Shown: positions 27,886 to 36,811, counted from the stretch's first letter. The stretch: 48,004 bases of DNA from Saprospirales bacterium (GCA_007695145.1 REEI01000090.1:1-48004); one strand, 5' to 3'. Numbers and translations: made by a program. Notes: generated from the letters alone by a model not told the origin.

Positions 27886-28365
27886 ATGAGCTATTTGCTT
27901 TTCAAACACGTTCGGGTGTTGACTTTTTGGTCATTGCCCCAAATTTTCATTGGGATTCCATTTATCTTTCTATCATCAGGGCTATTGTGGTATTTTTTTC
28001 TGATGAATTGGTGCTGGGGTTTGATCAACTTGATCGTGGCTTTTTGGATGTATTTGCACATTGGGAATGAACAATTCAGAAATAAGCCGTTAGAATATCG
28101 TCCCATTGTTTACTTACATGTGAGAAAAATGCTCGCTCTCAACATAGGCTTTGATGTAGCTTACATTTTGATAGGGCTTGTATTTTTCTGGGTATCAACT
28201 ACCACCTTCATCAACCATCCGGATCTTTGGGTGGGTTTTTCTCTATCGCTCTTTATTCAAGGTGCATATTTGCTGATACATGATTCACTATTTCTTAAGG
28301 CGCACCAGAGGGCTTTTAGGAGGTGGTTGAAGAAATGGAAGAATGAGCATTATTTTTCCGGGTAA
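27886..28365 (+). CDS. Uncharacterised four-helix membrane protein
   Basis: 159 residues from the ATG at 27886 (MSYLLFKHVRVLTFW); the frame is open upstream to a TTG at 27823, but that extension is polar and unlike the rest. Four hydrophobic segments are visible: about 12-32, 36-55, 85-105 and 115-135. A basic C-terminal tail follows (FRRWLKKWKNEH). It resembles small integral membrane proteins of unknown function found in Bacteroidota. It has no conserved catalytic motif that I can identify, and its neighbours give no functional hint. Confidence 0.6.
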   Translation: MSYLLFKHVRVLTFWSLPQIFIGIPFIFLSSGLLWYFFLMNWCWGLINLIVAFWMYLHIGNEQFRNKPLEYRPIVYLHVRKMLALNIGFDVAYILIGLVFFWVSTTTFINHPDLWVGFSLSLFIQGAYLLIHDSLFLKAHQRAFRRWLKKWKNEHYFSG

Positions 28366-28390
28366 ATTATTGAGAGCCCGGAGCAGACAT

Positions 28391-28417
28391 AAAAAAGGGC
28401 CCCCGATTGGAGGCCCT
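28391..28417 (-). terminator. Terminator of the sigma/anti-sigma/barrel operon
   Basis: AGGGCC (28396-28401) pairs with GGCCCT (28412-28417) around a 10-nt loop. Six A at 28391-28396 become a U tract on the minus-strand transcript. It lies about 60 bp beyond the stop of the outer-membrane protein gene. Confidence 0.8.
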
Positions 28418-28477
28418 AATGGCTCTTGCTGTTAGTCATTCAACAAAAACCGAGCTTATGAATCTTTGGCACTTTAT

Positions 28478-29266
28478 TTAGAAGGGTATCAAAATAAATC
28501 CGGCACTTACCATGCCGATTTCATACCCACTGTTTTTACTACTTTCAAAAACATCCGTCATGGAGTAGTTAACGTAGAAGTTGACCGGACCGTATCCAAT
28601 TTGACCTGCAAAGCCCCATCTAAACGGGGAGAGATTAAAACTATCCCTGTCTTTGACTCGCTCTCTACGGAATTTCTGCTTGAAGTTGGAACCGAGCCTT
28701 GTATTTCCATAAACGCCTGCAGCCACTCTGAATGACCTTCTTGAATTTTGGGCGTTACTTTCAAAGTTCAACAGAAGGGGTATGGTGAGGTAAGTGGAAT
28801 TCAGTCTGGATTTCCTGAGTCCTATATCGGGCTCGTAATTGAAACTCAACACACCATCGGTGCGATCCATCACAATGGGATTGTCGAACATGATTTTGTG
28901 AAAATTCAGACCTATTCCATATTCAAGATTCAGCTTGTGGTTTACCAAGTTGAAACGCTGTCTCATAAAGTAGAGGTTGACGTTGGTCGAATTGGCTATT
29001 CGCTGCTCGAAAGGATCGACATTACCCGCTATTCGATAATCATCTGCAGGCAACCAGAAGTCAAAACCCAGTTCAAAAGTGATGTATCGCGTATTTACAT
29101 TTTTCTTGGTGCCATCTCTAGGTTGTAGCGGAGAGGGTACACTCAATTCAAGATGAGAAGTATCGAAGCCATACAAAAGGTGGCTTGAACCAGGCCTGGC
29201 ATCTATTTCAAGCGGGCAAAGCATCATAAAAGCCCCTGCCAGGAGGGACATCCATTTGATTTTCAT
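28478..29266 (-). CDS. Outer-membrane beta-barrel protein
   Basis: 262 residues from the ATG at 29266. The signal peptide is MKIKWMSLLAGAFMMLCPLE followed by IDARPG. The mature part alternates polar and hydrophobic residues in strands (VNTRYITFELGFDFWLP, LNLEYGIGLNFHKIMF, STYLTIPLLLNFES, FRVAAGVYGNTRLGS, FAGQIGYGPVNFYVNYSM) and ends in an aromatic residue (AGFILIPF), the usual signal for outer-membrane insertion. This fits the Bacteroidota porin-like PF13568-type barrels. The frame is open far upstream (29623) over the anti-sigma gene, but the signal peptide fixes the start. It lies 19 bp after the anti-sigma gene, so it is in the same operon. Confidence 0.82.
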   Translation of the reverse strand: MKIKWMSLLAGAFMMLCPLEIDARPGSSHLLYGFDTSHLELSVPSPLQPRDGTKKNVNTRYITFELGFDFWLPADDYRIAGNVDPFEQRIANSTNVNLYFMRQRFNLVNHKLNLEYGIGLNFHKIMFDNPIVMDRTDGVLSFNYEPDIGLRKSRLNSTYLTIPLLLNFESNAQNSRRSFRVAAGVYGNTRLGSNFKQKFRRERVKDRDSFNLSPFRWGFAGQIGYGPVNFYVNYSMTDVFESSKNSGYEIGMVSAGFILIPF

Positions 29267-29285
29267 AACGGTATGATTTAAAAAG

Positions 29286-30260
29286 TTATAGTGAATTTTG
29301 TTTAACAACTTCCGGTAGTAGTGCCGGGGGTATTTTTTCAGTATCAATCTGAATAATGGTTGGGTCGAGCCAATCTGCGAAAGAAGCAGGGACAACTCGT
29401 TCCGCCAATCGTGCGAAAAGTGTACCGGGTTTTTCCTCCTCGGGCTTCTGAAAGCGAATTGCTTTAGGAATTCTACCGTGGTCAATACTTTTACTGCAAC
29501 TACCAGTAAAAGTGGAGCCAATGTTTCTTGACGGAAGACTGGAAATAGATGTTGGAGATTGATTGATTCGATCTGAATGGACCCTGGAAGGCAACCATTC
29601 CTCAAATTCCATATCCAGTTCAATGGACACTATGGGTTCCATTTCAACCTCTTCAATCGCCTCTTTAAACTTGGCTGCCGCAATTTTAGGCGCAGCCTCC
29701 TCCAGATCAATTACTTGATCGGTTAGTTTTTTTTCTTCCTGGTATTTCCTTTGATCCTTTTTTTCAGTCAAAAGCCGGTTGTCAATGGCATCTATTTCAG
29801 TAGATTCAGCCAATGTCTTTTTCAGATCGGTAACAGTTGCTTCTGAGACTTTATCGGAATGGTCTCCACTACTGACCAACATTTGATTACCGTCAGTGTA
29901 TTCCATTGATTCAGCCTGGATACCCGAGGTATCTGAGGTCAGATAGTATTCAATGCCGATCCAAACGGTGGTTAGAAGCAACAGCAGTGCAGCGGCAACC
30001 TGCCACAATTTAATTTGGAGCGGGTGGTTCAAAAGCGCTACTATAGGGGTTTTTTTATAGAGGTATTTCTTCTTCTGAAAGGCGATGGGAATTCCGTGTA
30101 CCTCGGGTGTTAGGACTGCACTGTTGAGCCCTTCAAACTCCTCAGCTATTTCCGGATTTTTTTCTAAAAATGCATCGAAGGCCAACTTGATGGATTTTGG
30201 CAAGTTTCCATCCAAATAGTCTATGGCAAATTCTTCGTAGTTATTTTTATTGATTTTCAT
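29286..30260 (-). CDS. Membrane-anchored anti-sigma factor (putative)
   Basis: 324 residues. The N-terminal 45 residues (YEEFAIDYLDGNLPKSIKLAFDAFLEKNPEIAEEFEGL) resemble the cytoplasmic anti-sigma head seen in Bacteroidota. One membrane helix (about 85-105, LWQVAAALLLLLTTVWIGIEYYL) follows. The rest is a low-complexity, charged periplasmic region without a recognised fold. It sits 24 bp after an ECF sigma gene, which is the main argument for the role. The periplasmic part may sense envelope state; this is inferred. Confidence 0.7.
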   Translation of the reverse strand: MKINKNNYEEFAIDYLDGNLPKSIKLAFDAFLEKNPEIAEEFEGLNSAVLTPEVHGIPIAFQKKKYLYKKTPIVALLNHPLQIKLWQVAAALLLLLTTVWIGIEYYLTSDTSGIQAESMEYTDGNQMLVSSGDHSDKVSEATVTDLKKTLAESTEIDAIDNRLLTEKKDQRKYQEEKKLTDQVIDLEEAAPKIAAAKFKEAIEEVEMEPIVSIELDMEFEEWLPSRVHSDRINQSPTSISSLPSRNIGSTFTGSCSKSIDHGRIPKAIRFQKPEEEKPGTLFARLAERVVPASFADWLDPTIIQIDTEKIPPALLPEVVKQNSL

Positions 30261-30284
30261 TATTCTTGTTTTTATGGGGTGTCT

Positions 30285-30800
30285 TTACTTTTTACGATCA
30301 TTACTATTTTTCTTCAACAATTCCGGTTCGATTGACTGAAGGGATAGTTTTAGTTTTTTTCTTGCCCTGAACAGGTAAACCTTTACCTGGCTCAGTGTCA
30401 GATCAAGCATAGATCCAATTTCATCGTATCTATATCCTTCTATATCCTTCAGCAACACAATACTTCTCTGTACGGGCGTTAAGTCCAGGAGAGCTCTATT
30501 GAGCAACTCTCTGTTTTCAAAATCTCCATAATCATCGCCACTTTCAGTATCTGGCAGGAATTCCGGAAGATCTGTTCGCCGGTTTTTTCGGTAAGTATCT
30601 ATCAGAATTCTGTAAACACTGGTGAACAACCAACTCTTGACCCCTTTTTCCTCTACCTTAAATCTGTTTTCCCAAAGTCTCAAATAGGCTTCCTGAACAG
30701 CATCTTCAGCCGTTCCATGATCCCTGCAAACCTTAAAGGCATAGCCCATAAGCATATCAGAGTACCGATCCACACACGCATTGTAATTAGCTGTTGTCAT
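30285..30800 (-). CDS. ECF-type RNA polymerase sigma factor
   Basis: 171 residues. Region 2 is visible as YSDMLMGYAFKVCRDHGTAEDAVQEAYLRLWEN (about 13-45). Region 4 is LTPVQRSIVLLKDIEGYRYDEIGSMLDLTLSQVKVYLFRARKKLK (about 108-155), with the helix-turn-helix near its end. Length and two-domain layout are those of extracytoplasmic-function sigma factors. First gene of a leftward operon with a putative anti-sigma factor and a barrel protein. A short palindrome ATTGTTACAAT lies upstream at 30840-30850. Confidence 0.92.
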   Translation of the reverse strand: MTTANYNACVDRYSDMLMGYAFKVCRDHGTAEDAVQEAYLRLWENRFKVEEKGVKSWLFTSVYRILIDTYRKNRRTDLPEFLPDTESGDDYGDFENRELLNRALLDLTPVQRSIVLLKDIEGYRYDEIGSMLDLTLSQVKVYLFRARKKLKLSLQSIEPELLKKNSNDRKK

Positions 30801-30960
30801 AAGCTCAGCAATTATCCTAAAGACGCAAAGGTCAGACGGATTGTTACAATAGAAGATGCGGTTTTGCTATTTTTTAAAAAAATTCCCTTCTTGATGCTCT
30901 TATTCATTGGAATTCTTACTTTTATACCGGTGTTTTAAATCATTAATCAATCTTGATACC

Positions 30961-31680
30961 ATGAATAAATTTCTCATTTTTTTGGCTGCAACAGGCATTG
31001 TTTTTTGCTTGAGTTCCTGTTACTGGTTTTCTCAGAAAAAAATAACCGGGAATGGTGATTTGACAGAAGATACTCGCCAACTGAATCCATTTCACCTGCT
31101 TTCTGTCAGGGGAGATTTTGAGGTGGATATCAGGCACAGCAATGAATCTTATGCGGTAATTTCTGCCGAGTCCAATTTGATGGACTACATACTGACTACT
31201 TCCAGGGGAGGATTTTTGAGTATTGAGAGCAAGAGGGATGTTCGTCTAAATCCCAAAAAGGATATCAAAATTACGCTCTATACTCCTAGCCTGGAAAGTT
31301 TGGAGATGCTTGGGTCGGGTTCCATAGTGACCGAATTTTCTTCAGATGAAAAAGTAGAGATTGCTCTGAACGGATCAGGTAGCATATATGCCTCTTTGAA
31401 TACCTATCAATTGGTTGCCCACTTAAATGGTTCCGGAAACATAAGAGTGGCTGGGGAGGGAGCAAATGCTACCTATAATGTAAATGGCTCAGGAAATATT
31501 CTGGCTGCAGATTTCCTGGTACAAGCTGCGGATGCCAAAATTGCTGGTTCGGGCTCGGTACATTGTCATGCCTCTGAGGAGTTGAGGGCCAGGGTGATGG
31601 GAAGTGGGGATATTGTCTACCGCGGAAACCCTCAGGTTTCTCAAAATATTAAAGGTTCCGGTTCTGTGCGAGGAGAATAG
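30961..31680 (+). CDS. GIN/DUF2807-domain lipoprotein
   Basis: 239 residues from the ATG at 30961. The N-terminus MNKFLIFLAATGIVFCLSSC is a lipoprotein signal with Cys20. The body is a head-GIN (DUF2807) beta-helix-like domain, shown by a repeated NGSGxI / xGSGxV pattern: LEMLGSGSI, LNGSGSIY, LNGSGNIRV, NGSGNIL, IAGSGSVH, VMGSGDIV and IKGSGSVRGE, roughly every 20 residues. Such proteins are periplasmic or surface structural proteins of unknown role, common in Bacteroidota. It diverges from the sigma operon; the shared 160-bp intergenic region may hold promoters for both. Confidence 0.85.
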   Translation: MNKFLIFLAATGIVFCLSSCYWFSQKKITGNGDLTEDTRQLNPFHLLSVRGDFEVDIRHSNESYAVISAESNLMDYILTTSRGGFLSIESKRDVRLNPKKDIKITLYTPSLESLEMLGSGSIVTEFSSDEKVEIALNGSGSIYASLNTYQLVAHLNGSGNIRVAGEGANATYNVNGSGNILAADFLVQAADAKIAGSGSVHCHASEELRARVMGSGDIVYRGNPQVSQNIKGSGSVRGE

Positions 31681-31922
31681 GTTTTATAGCGGACAATAGC
31701 AGAGAGGAATCAGATATATGCGGATTATACTCAAATGGTATAGCTTTACGCAAAGTGAAAATTGTAGTAAATCTCAGATTTACAATTAGAAAGGTTTTTT
31801 AAGTCAACTATTATCGTGCTATGGGATCGACAGGTTTTTTCGCAGTTAAGTCCTTAGAAATTTCAGTTTTTAATTGCTCACACAAAAAGTAATAAGGAGC
31901 ACTAATCTGGGGTTAAATTTCC

Positions 31923-32399
31923 ATGGCGAAAGATTTAAAAGTAAAGGCTGGGAAAAAGCGGAAGTCATTCAAGAAGATGCTCCAAAAGGGAAACAGATCA
32001 GAAATGGTCAAGGAGTTGCCCTCACTGCATGAAGCAGCCTTTGAAAAAATCAATTGCCTGGATTGCGCTGCCTGTTGTAAAAACTATTCCCCGAGATTCA
32101 AACCTCCGGACATAAGAAGAATAAGCAAGTACCTGGGAATGAAGGAGGGAGAATTTGCCGCCCAATATTTGATAGTGGATAATGAGGGTGACCATGTGGT
32201 CAACAGTAAGCCCTGTCCATTTTTAGACGAGGGCAATCAATGTAGCATCTATGAAGTGAGACCCTCCGATTGTGCGAGATTTCCATATACTGATGAGGAC
32301 GTGTTGATAGACAAGGTGGCTTTAACGCTTAAAAATAACACATTTTGCCCTGCAGTTTTTGATGTTTTGGAGAATCTGGAGAAAAAAATGGGGGGATGA
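31923..32399 (+). CDS. YkgJ-family cysteine-cluster protein
   Basis: 158 residues. A basic N-terminus (KVKAGKKRKSFKKMLQKG) is followed by the cluster CLDCAACCKNYSPRFK and later CPFLDEGNQCSIYEVRPSDCARFP, the pattern of the YkgJ/PF03692 family, which is thought to bind zinc or an iron-sulfur centre through its conserved cysteines. Function is unknown in general. It stands alone on this strand. Its 3' end overlaps a terminator for the convergent gene. Confidence 0.87.
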   Translation: MAKDLKVKAGKKRKSFKKMLQKGNRSEMVKELPSLHEAAFEKINCLDCAACCKNYSPRFKPPDIRRISKYLGMKEGEFAAQYLIVDNEGDHVVNSKPCPFLDEGNQCSIYEVRPSDCARFPYTDEDVLIDKVALTLKNNTFCPAVFDVLENLEKKMGG

Positions 32400-32417
32400 T
32401 CTTATGACCTTCCCCCC
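32382..32417 (-). terminator. Terminator of the leftward T9SS cargo gene
   Basis: GGGGGGA (32390-32396) pairs with TCCCCCC (32411-32417) around a 14-nt loop. Seven A at 32382-32388 give a U tract on the minus transcript. It overlaps the last codons of the YkgJ-family gene. Confidence 0.7.
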
Positions 32418-32450
32418 GGGCCTGGAATACAGGATTACTTCAACTAAAAA

Positions 32451-34025
32451 TTATTGCTTTACTATTTTCCCATGTTGTATCATTCCCTCACCTTCAATTC
32501 TAAACAAGTACAAACCCGGTTTGAGACCGCCTACAAAAAGCTGTTGATCGGAATTGAGTTGCTTATTGATAATAAGTCTTCCCTGAAGATCAAATAGGGA
32601 AAGAGAGGTACCTTCAGGGTAGTCTCCCTTAATAATAAGTTCATCCGCTACAGGATTTGGGTAAACCCTCAGTTCTCCGGCATTAGCTTCAATGACAGAA
32701 GTAGGGCTGACTTCAGAGTAATAATATATCCCTTGCTCGGTGATAGTCTCGGGCCCAATTAAGAGTTCTTTGACTGTATAACCGAGAGGTGCATTGACCA
32801 TGATTTCGCCATTGTAGATAACGGAAAAATCATCAAATAGGAAAAGTGGCAAATTGACATCAAAAACTCCAAATCTATCAAGAAAGGGCAAATTTGTATT
32901 TTCCATTAGGATTTGTGGATCAAAAGTTGTCTCCCTCTCTGAAAATAGCTCCCAATCAAAAATAAACTCGATATAAGAACCTTCGTAGATGGGATTTCCG
33001 GCAGCATCGTATGCGTATTCTGTTAAAATAAATGAGACCCACTCTCCCTCAAATTCATCCCACAAGAAACTGGTATCGCTAAGTAGAAAGCTGTCATCGT
33101 CGTAATGTAAAACAAATCGGAAATCGGGAGTCAGCTCGTCGTCATCGAAATCTTCGAGAAAGAAGATAATTTGTTCGATCAGATTGTCATTTAGATCATA
33201 TGAAAAAAGCATCCTGTTTTCCTCTATCCATTCCTCCTCAAAATCATCCCATTCAAATTCGGAAAAACGTATCACATTGCTGCGATCATCCTCCTCTAAT
33301 TCCCATCTGATATCGTTCTGCCATGCTTCAAAATCATCATCCCAAAACTGTTCAATGACATTCCATAGGCGATCGGTATCATAGGAGTAGGTTATCAAAT
33401 AGTCATTAACCCATTCATCGTTTTCCCACCATTGTTCAAGTATTTGCTCAATGACACCCGGTGCTGAATAGGTAAATTCTGCCCTGTCGTAATTGTTCCA
33501 ACCCCCACCATTTCTGATGAAGGTATTCACTTCTTCCATATCACCATCCGCATTGTAGGTCACCACATCCAGGAGCTCAGGCACCCATTGACTACCTTGG
33601 GAATTCCAAATAAAGGAAAGAATTTCAGTAGTTCTACCCTCATCATCATGAGTATATCGATACCTTAAAAAAGGATTCCACTCCGTTGCATCGGCATCCC
33701 ATCGGTAAACTTGTTCATCGGTCACAAGTCCCTCCTGAGTATATAAGAAAAACTGCTTTCTGTCAGGTTGCAGCATCTGAGTTGAAGTAGAGTATTCTAA
33801 AGTTACCACGCTATCCAACTGATGGGTTGCATTGGAGCGCAATAAATTTTGGTTGCCGGCATTCAATTTTTTTATCCGCAGGGCTTTCTCCAGAACTTGG
33901 GATGGTTCCTTGAGGTTTAATTGGTGATTTTCTATAAAATCGGCTAGATTTTCCAGATTCCATGTCTGACCACTTAGGGAAAACCCAAAGATCAAAAGCA
34001 ATAATGGAGTAAGAAAATGTCTCAT
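32451..34025 (-). CDS. T9SS-exported protein with acidic Trp/Asp-rich repeats
   Basis: About 524 residues from the ATG at 34025 (signal peptide MRHFLTPLLLLIFGFSLSGQ); a longer frame from 34067 would spoil the signal. Residues about 75-390 consist of tandem units of roughly 40-50 residues with a recurring pattern of an acidic W-x-x-W segment and a Tyr-rich strand ending in YD or YN (WNPFLRYRYTHDDEGR, WVNDYLITYSYDTDRLW, DFEEEWIEENRMLFSYDLNDN, DEFEGEWVSFILTEYAYDAAGN). They resemble loose YD/RHS-like strands. The C-terminus, LRVYPNPVADELII through LKPGLYLFRIEGEG, is a type A T9SS sorting domain. Secreted or surface-anchored; role unknown. Confidence 0.83.
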   Translation of the reverse strand: MRHFLTPLLLLIFGFSLSGQTWNLENLADFIENHQLNLKEPSQVLEKALRIKKLNAGNQNLLRSNATHQLDSVVTLEYSTSTQMLQPDRKQFFLYTQEGLVTDEQVYRWDADATEWNPFLRYRYTHDDEGRTTEILSFIWNSQGSQWVPELLDVVTYNADGDMEEVNTFIRNGGGWNNYDRAEFTYSAPGVIEQILEQWWENDEWVNDYLITYSYDTDRLWNVIEQFWDDDFEAWQNDIRWELEEDDRSNVIRFSEFEWDDFEEEWIEENRMLFSYDLNDNLIEQIIFFLEDFDDDELTPDFRFVLHYDDDSFLLSDTSFLWDEFEGEWVSFILTEYAYDAAGNPIYEGSYIEFIFDWELFSERETTFDPQILMENTNLPFLDRFGVFDVNLPLFLFDDFSVIYNGEIMVNAPLGYTVKELLIGPETITEQGIYYYSEVSPTSVIEANAGELRVYPNPVADELIIKGDYPEGTSLSLFDLQGRLIINKQLNSDQQLFVGGLKPGLYLFRIEGEGMIQHGKIVKQ

Positions 34026-34707
34026 ACAAAAAGGTTTTATTTGTGAACAATAAGTTTTCAACAACACTAAATAGATACCCGTTCCATGTCAAATGTTAAA
34101 AAACAGGAGCGCAAATTTAAGTAAAGAAATAATGTCTGTGTACAGTACTTTTATCTCGCAGGCACCTATTGTTTTTCCCATCTTGCTATATCCTTTCATA
34201 TAGCGCTATATTTTCAAAAACTAAGCAGTAGTCCGATTTTCCAAAGTAGACAAAATGACTTGAATCACCTTACTCTTGAGAATTTCTATTACCGGGCAAT
34301 TAACTCCCATAAGTGCCGAAGATGACAAACTACTAGCAGTGTAAAGAATCATTGCCGAAGAAAAATTTATTGCCCCTTTGGAAGATATTTTTCTAAAACT
34401 CCCTTTTGGTGGAAATTCAGTCTTTCAAAGCCAAATACTCGACAGTCTTGATTTTTTATTACTTTTTGAACTTGTGTAGAGCTTATTGACTCATCAAGAC
34501 AAAAAGTATGGACTACCGGACTTATTTAGCCAAGTGATTGGGGTTGAAAAAGTCGATTTTTTTTCGTTCATAAATCCTTGATATACAGAAATAAATAAAA
34601 TTTTATAATTTTTGAATGATTTCTTATATCCTCTGGAACCTGTAAAAAATAGCTTTGTGATCGAAGGTCAGAAACTTATTTTTTTAACGCTATAAACCGG
34701 AAATGTT
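34026..34707. other. Long AT-rich divergent intergenic region
   Basis: About 680 bp between two divergent T9SS cargo genes. No coding frame of note. It includes a short inverted repeat (CTATAT and ATATAG) near 34188-34206 and A/T tracts toward 34560-34640. A -7 box for the rightward gene lies at 34650-34657. I see no RNA gene. Confidence 0.5.
34650..34657 (+). promoter_or_regulatory. -7 box (TAGCTTTG) of the 387-aa T9SS cargo gene
   Basis: A perfect TAnnTTTG match 50 bp before the start codon; no convincing -33 element at the proper spacing. Confidence 0.35.
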
Positions 34708-35871
34708 ATGATTAAACTTTTTACCATTTTTACCATTTTGTGCTTCAGTTGGTCAATCACAGCTCAGATTACCCTGGACGCGGAAAACGTCATTCATCAA
34801 CCTGATTTGTTGGATGTTAGATCCGTTGCTGTCGGAAGTATTATGGTGCCGGAGGCAGGGGAGAATAATCTTTATGATTACAGCAATCTCAATATTGTTG
34901 GAATAGATACTTTCATCTACTTCCCTGCAGATGACCCAAATTTTTCCAATGCCATAAGATACTTTACAGGATCACCAAGTCTCGGTCCAATAAGTCTCAC
35001 CAGCGATTATTACAGTGGCATGTCAGTTGAAGGCAAATTCAATCTTGGGAGTTATCTCAGGCCTCAAAAGGAGACCCTGGTTGCCTTTACAGGCAACTTA
35101 AACGATAGCATTAACTTTACTGGCACTTATTCAGTCTTTGAGGAACCAGATTATCTTTTGAAGTTTCCTACAACCTATGGCGATTCTTGGTCCAACCGCT
35201 TCGTTTTCAATACTGAAACTGAAATTACAGTTAATGCATTTTTCCTCAATGAGGCCCCCGTTCTAAATAAACAGATTTGTGAACGAGAAGTACAGGTTGT
35301 AGGTTGGGGGGAAATCATCCTCCCCCTACCCGAGGGCGGAATTTCTGCGCCTTATGAGGTATTGTTGGTCAGAGATCAGCTCACTTATTTAGATTCATTT
35401 TTCCTGGGTGATGATCCTGCACCGCTGATGCTTTTAGATGCCTTTAGTTTGCAGCAGGGAGGGATTTCCAGCTCCAACAGCTATCACTTCTATGGGGAGG
35501 GATTTGACCAGCCAATTTTCACTATTCATATGGATTCTGACTTTAGACAACCTTTGTTTGCTTCTGTCCGAAATTCGGATCTATTGAGCAGTGTAGGTGA
35601 GACATTTGCCAGGGCTGAGACAAGAGTTTTCCCAAATCCGGTTGGAGAGAAGCAATCTGTAAAGATTGAATTTGAAGATGGTTTCCAGCCCACAGTACTT
35701 ATTCTAATGGATTTAAGCGGTAGGGAAGTTTACAGACTAAGTAGTCCGGAGTTCTTCGGCAATTTACTCTCTTTTGACCTTCCACCTCATTTGAGTTCAG
35801 GGATTTATTTTTATCACATGAGGGACGAGAAAAATATTTTAGAGGGGAATGGCAAAATCATTGTAGAATAA
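34708..35871 (+). CDS. T9SS-exported protein, otherwise uncharacterised
   Basis: 387 residues. The signal peptide is MIKLFTIFTILCFSWSITAQ. Residues 20-290 are a beta-rich region with no family I recognise (LDAENVIHQPDLLDVRSVAVG, YLKFPTTYGDSW-like strands, EREVQVVGWGEIILP). The C-terminal 80 residues, TRVFPNPVGEKQSVKIEF through HLSSGIYFYHMRDE, form a type A T9SS sorting domain. It is monocistronic: a promoter box lies 50 bp upstream and a strong terminator lies about 60 bp downstream. It should be exported across the outer membrane by T9SS. Confidence 0.85.
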   Translation: MIKLFTIFTILCFSWSITAQITLDAENVIHQPDLLDVRSVAVGSIMVPEAGENNLYDYSNLNIVGIDTFIYFPADDPNFSNAIRYFTGSPSLGPISLTSDYYSGMSVEGKFNLGSYLRPQKETLVAFTGNLNDSINFTGTYSVFEEPDYLLKFPTTYGDSWSNRFVFNTETEITVNAFFLNEAPVLNKQICEREVQVVGWGEIILPLPEGGISAPYEVLLVRDQLTYLDSFFLGDDPAPLMLLDAFSLQQGGISSSNSYHFYGEGFDQPIFTIHMDSDFRQPLFASVRNSDLLSSVGETFARAETRVFPNPVGEKQSVKIEFEDGFQPTVLILMDLSGREVYRLSSPEFFGNLLSFDLPPHLSSGIYFYHMRDEKNILEGNGKIIVE

Positions 35872-35932
35872 GTTGGCAGCATATTGGTTACTATTGAGTG
35901 AAACATTGGCTTCGGCTTGAAATACCAGTTCA

Positions 35933-35978
35933 CAAGAGTGTTTGGCTGCAATGCAGCTCAGACACTCTTGTCTTTTCT
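35933..35978 (+). terminator. Terminator after the 387-aa T9SS cargo gene
   Basis: An almost perfect hairpin of about 17 bp: CAAGAGTGT (35933-35941) with ACACTCTTG (35962-35970), and inner GCTGC with GCAGC, closed by a short loop and one bulged base. TCTTTTCT follows. It separates the cargo gene from the convergent SDR gene. Confidence 0.85.
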
Positions 35979-35987
35979 AAAACGAAA

Positions 35988-36689
35988 TCAGGGATTGGAA
36001 AAAGTAACGGGTATTACCTGACCATTGATAAATCGGTGTGCTGTGGTGGCAAAGTGGGCTATAAACTCAGCCATTTCACCCTGGTTGAGAGGGGCTTCAT
36101 AGCCTGGAAAAGCTTTGGCGAGCATTTCAGTATTCACAGCACCCAGGCATAGACAATTTACCGAAATCCTGTCATCTGCGAGCTCTGTGGCCAGGCATTC
36201 ACTCAAGCAGGCGATGGCAGCTTTGCTAGCACTATAGGCAGTGAGGCCTGCAAATTTTACACTGCCCTGAAAACCTCCCATGCTGCCAATGTTGACCACA
36301 TGTGATTTTTCAGATTTTCTCAGGAAGGGAAGACAGTTTTTGACCATTTCAGCAGCACCGGTCACATTGACCTCAATCATCAGTTTCCAATCTTCCCTGG
36401 TGGTTTCTTCAAAAGGTTTGTTGATAAGTGCACCGGCATTGTTGAGTAAAACATCCACATGGCCCATCTCATTTATGGCGCGGGTAAGTAGTTCCCAGTT
36501 GGGATTTTGAAGGTCGAAGGGGAGAATTTTGATTTCATTGCCGTATTTTTCCAGGCATTCATCCCTTAGCTTTTCCAGTAACTTAAGGTTGCGTGATAAG
36601 GCGGTAATTTGGTACTTTGAATTGCGCGAAAGCTCAAGGCAGGTCGCGTACCCAATCCCTTTGCTTGCTCCTGTTACAATGATATTCAT
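35988..36689 (-). CDS. Short-chain dehydrogenase/reductase (SDR)
   Basis: 233 residues, a classical SDR with a Rossmann fold. Visible motifs: the cofactor loop TGASKGIG (residues 6-13), NNAG (about 87), the catalytic Ser in NIGSMGG (about 135) and YSASKAA (Tyr/Lys about 152-156). The length is that of the minimal classical SDR. The substrate cannot be deduced. It stands alone, convergent with the T9SS cargo gene and upstream of nothing on the same strand; the tRNA gene behind it has its own terminator. Confidence 0.9.
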   Translation of the reverse strand: MNIIVTGASKGIGYATCLELSRNSKYQITALSRNLKLLEKLRDECLEKYGNEIKILPFDLQNPNWELLTRAINEMGHVDVLLNNAGALINKPFEETTREDWKLMIEVNVTGAAEMVKNCLPFLRKSEKSHVVNIGSMGGFQGSVKFAGLTAYSASKAAIACLSECLATELADDRISVNCLCLGAVNTEMLAKAFPGYEAPLNQGEMAEFIAHFATTAHRFINGQVIPVTFSNP

Positions 36690-36811
36690 TGAGTTGATGA
36701 TTTAGTTATGTAAAATTAACAGCCTGTGAGTAAAAGCGTTCAAGTAAATAGTTGAAGAGAAAGAACAGGTCTGATGTGTATAAATTAATGTATGCAAATC
36801 GTATGCAAATC

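Noticed and set aside
28478-29623. 381-residue version of the outer-membrane protein
   Set aside because: The extra N-terminal part runs through the anti-sigma gene in another frame. The signal peptide at 29266 fixes the start.
35898-36152. 84-codon plus-strand frame after the T9SS cargo gene
   Set aside because: It spans a strong terminator and then runs antisense to the SDR gene.
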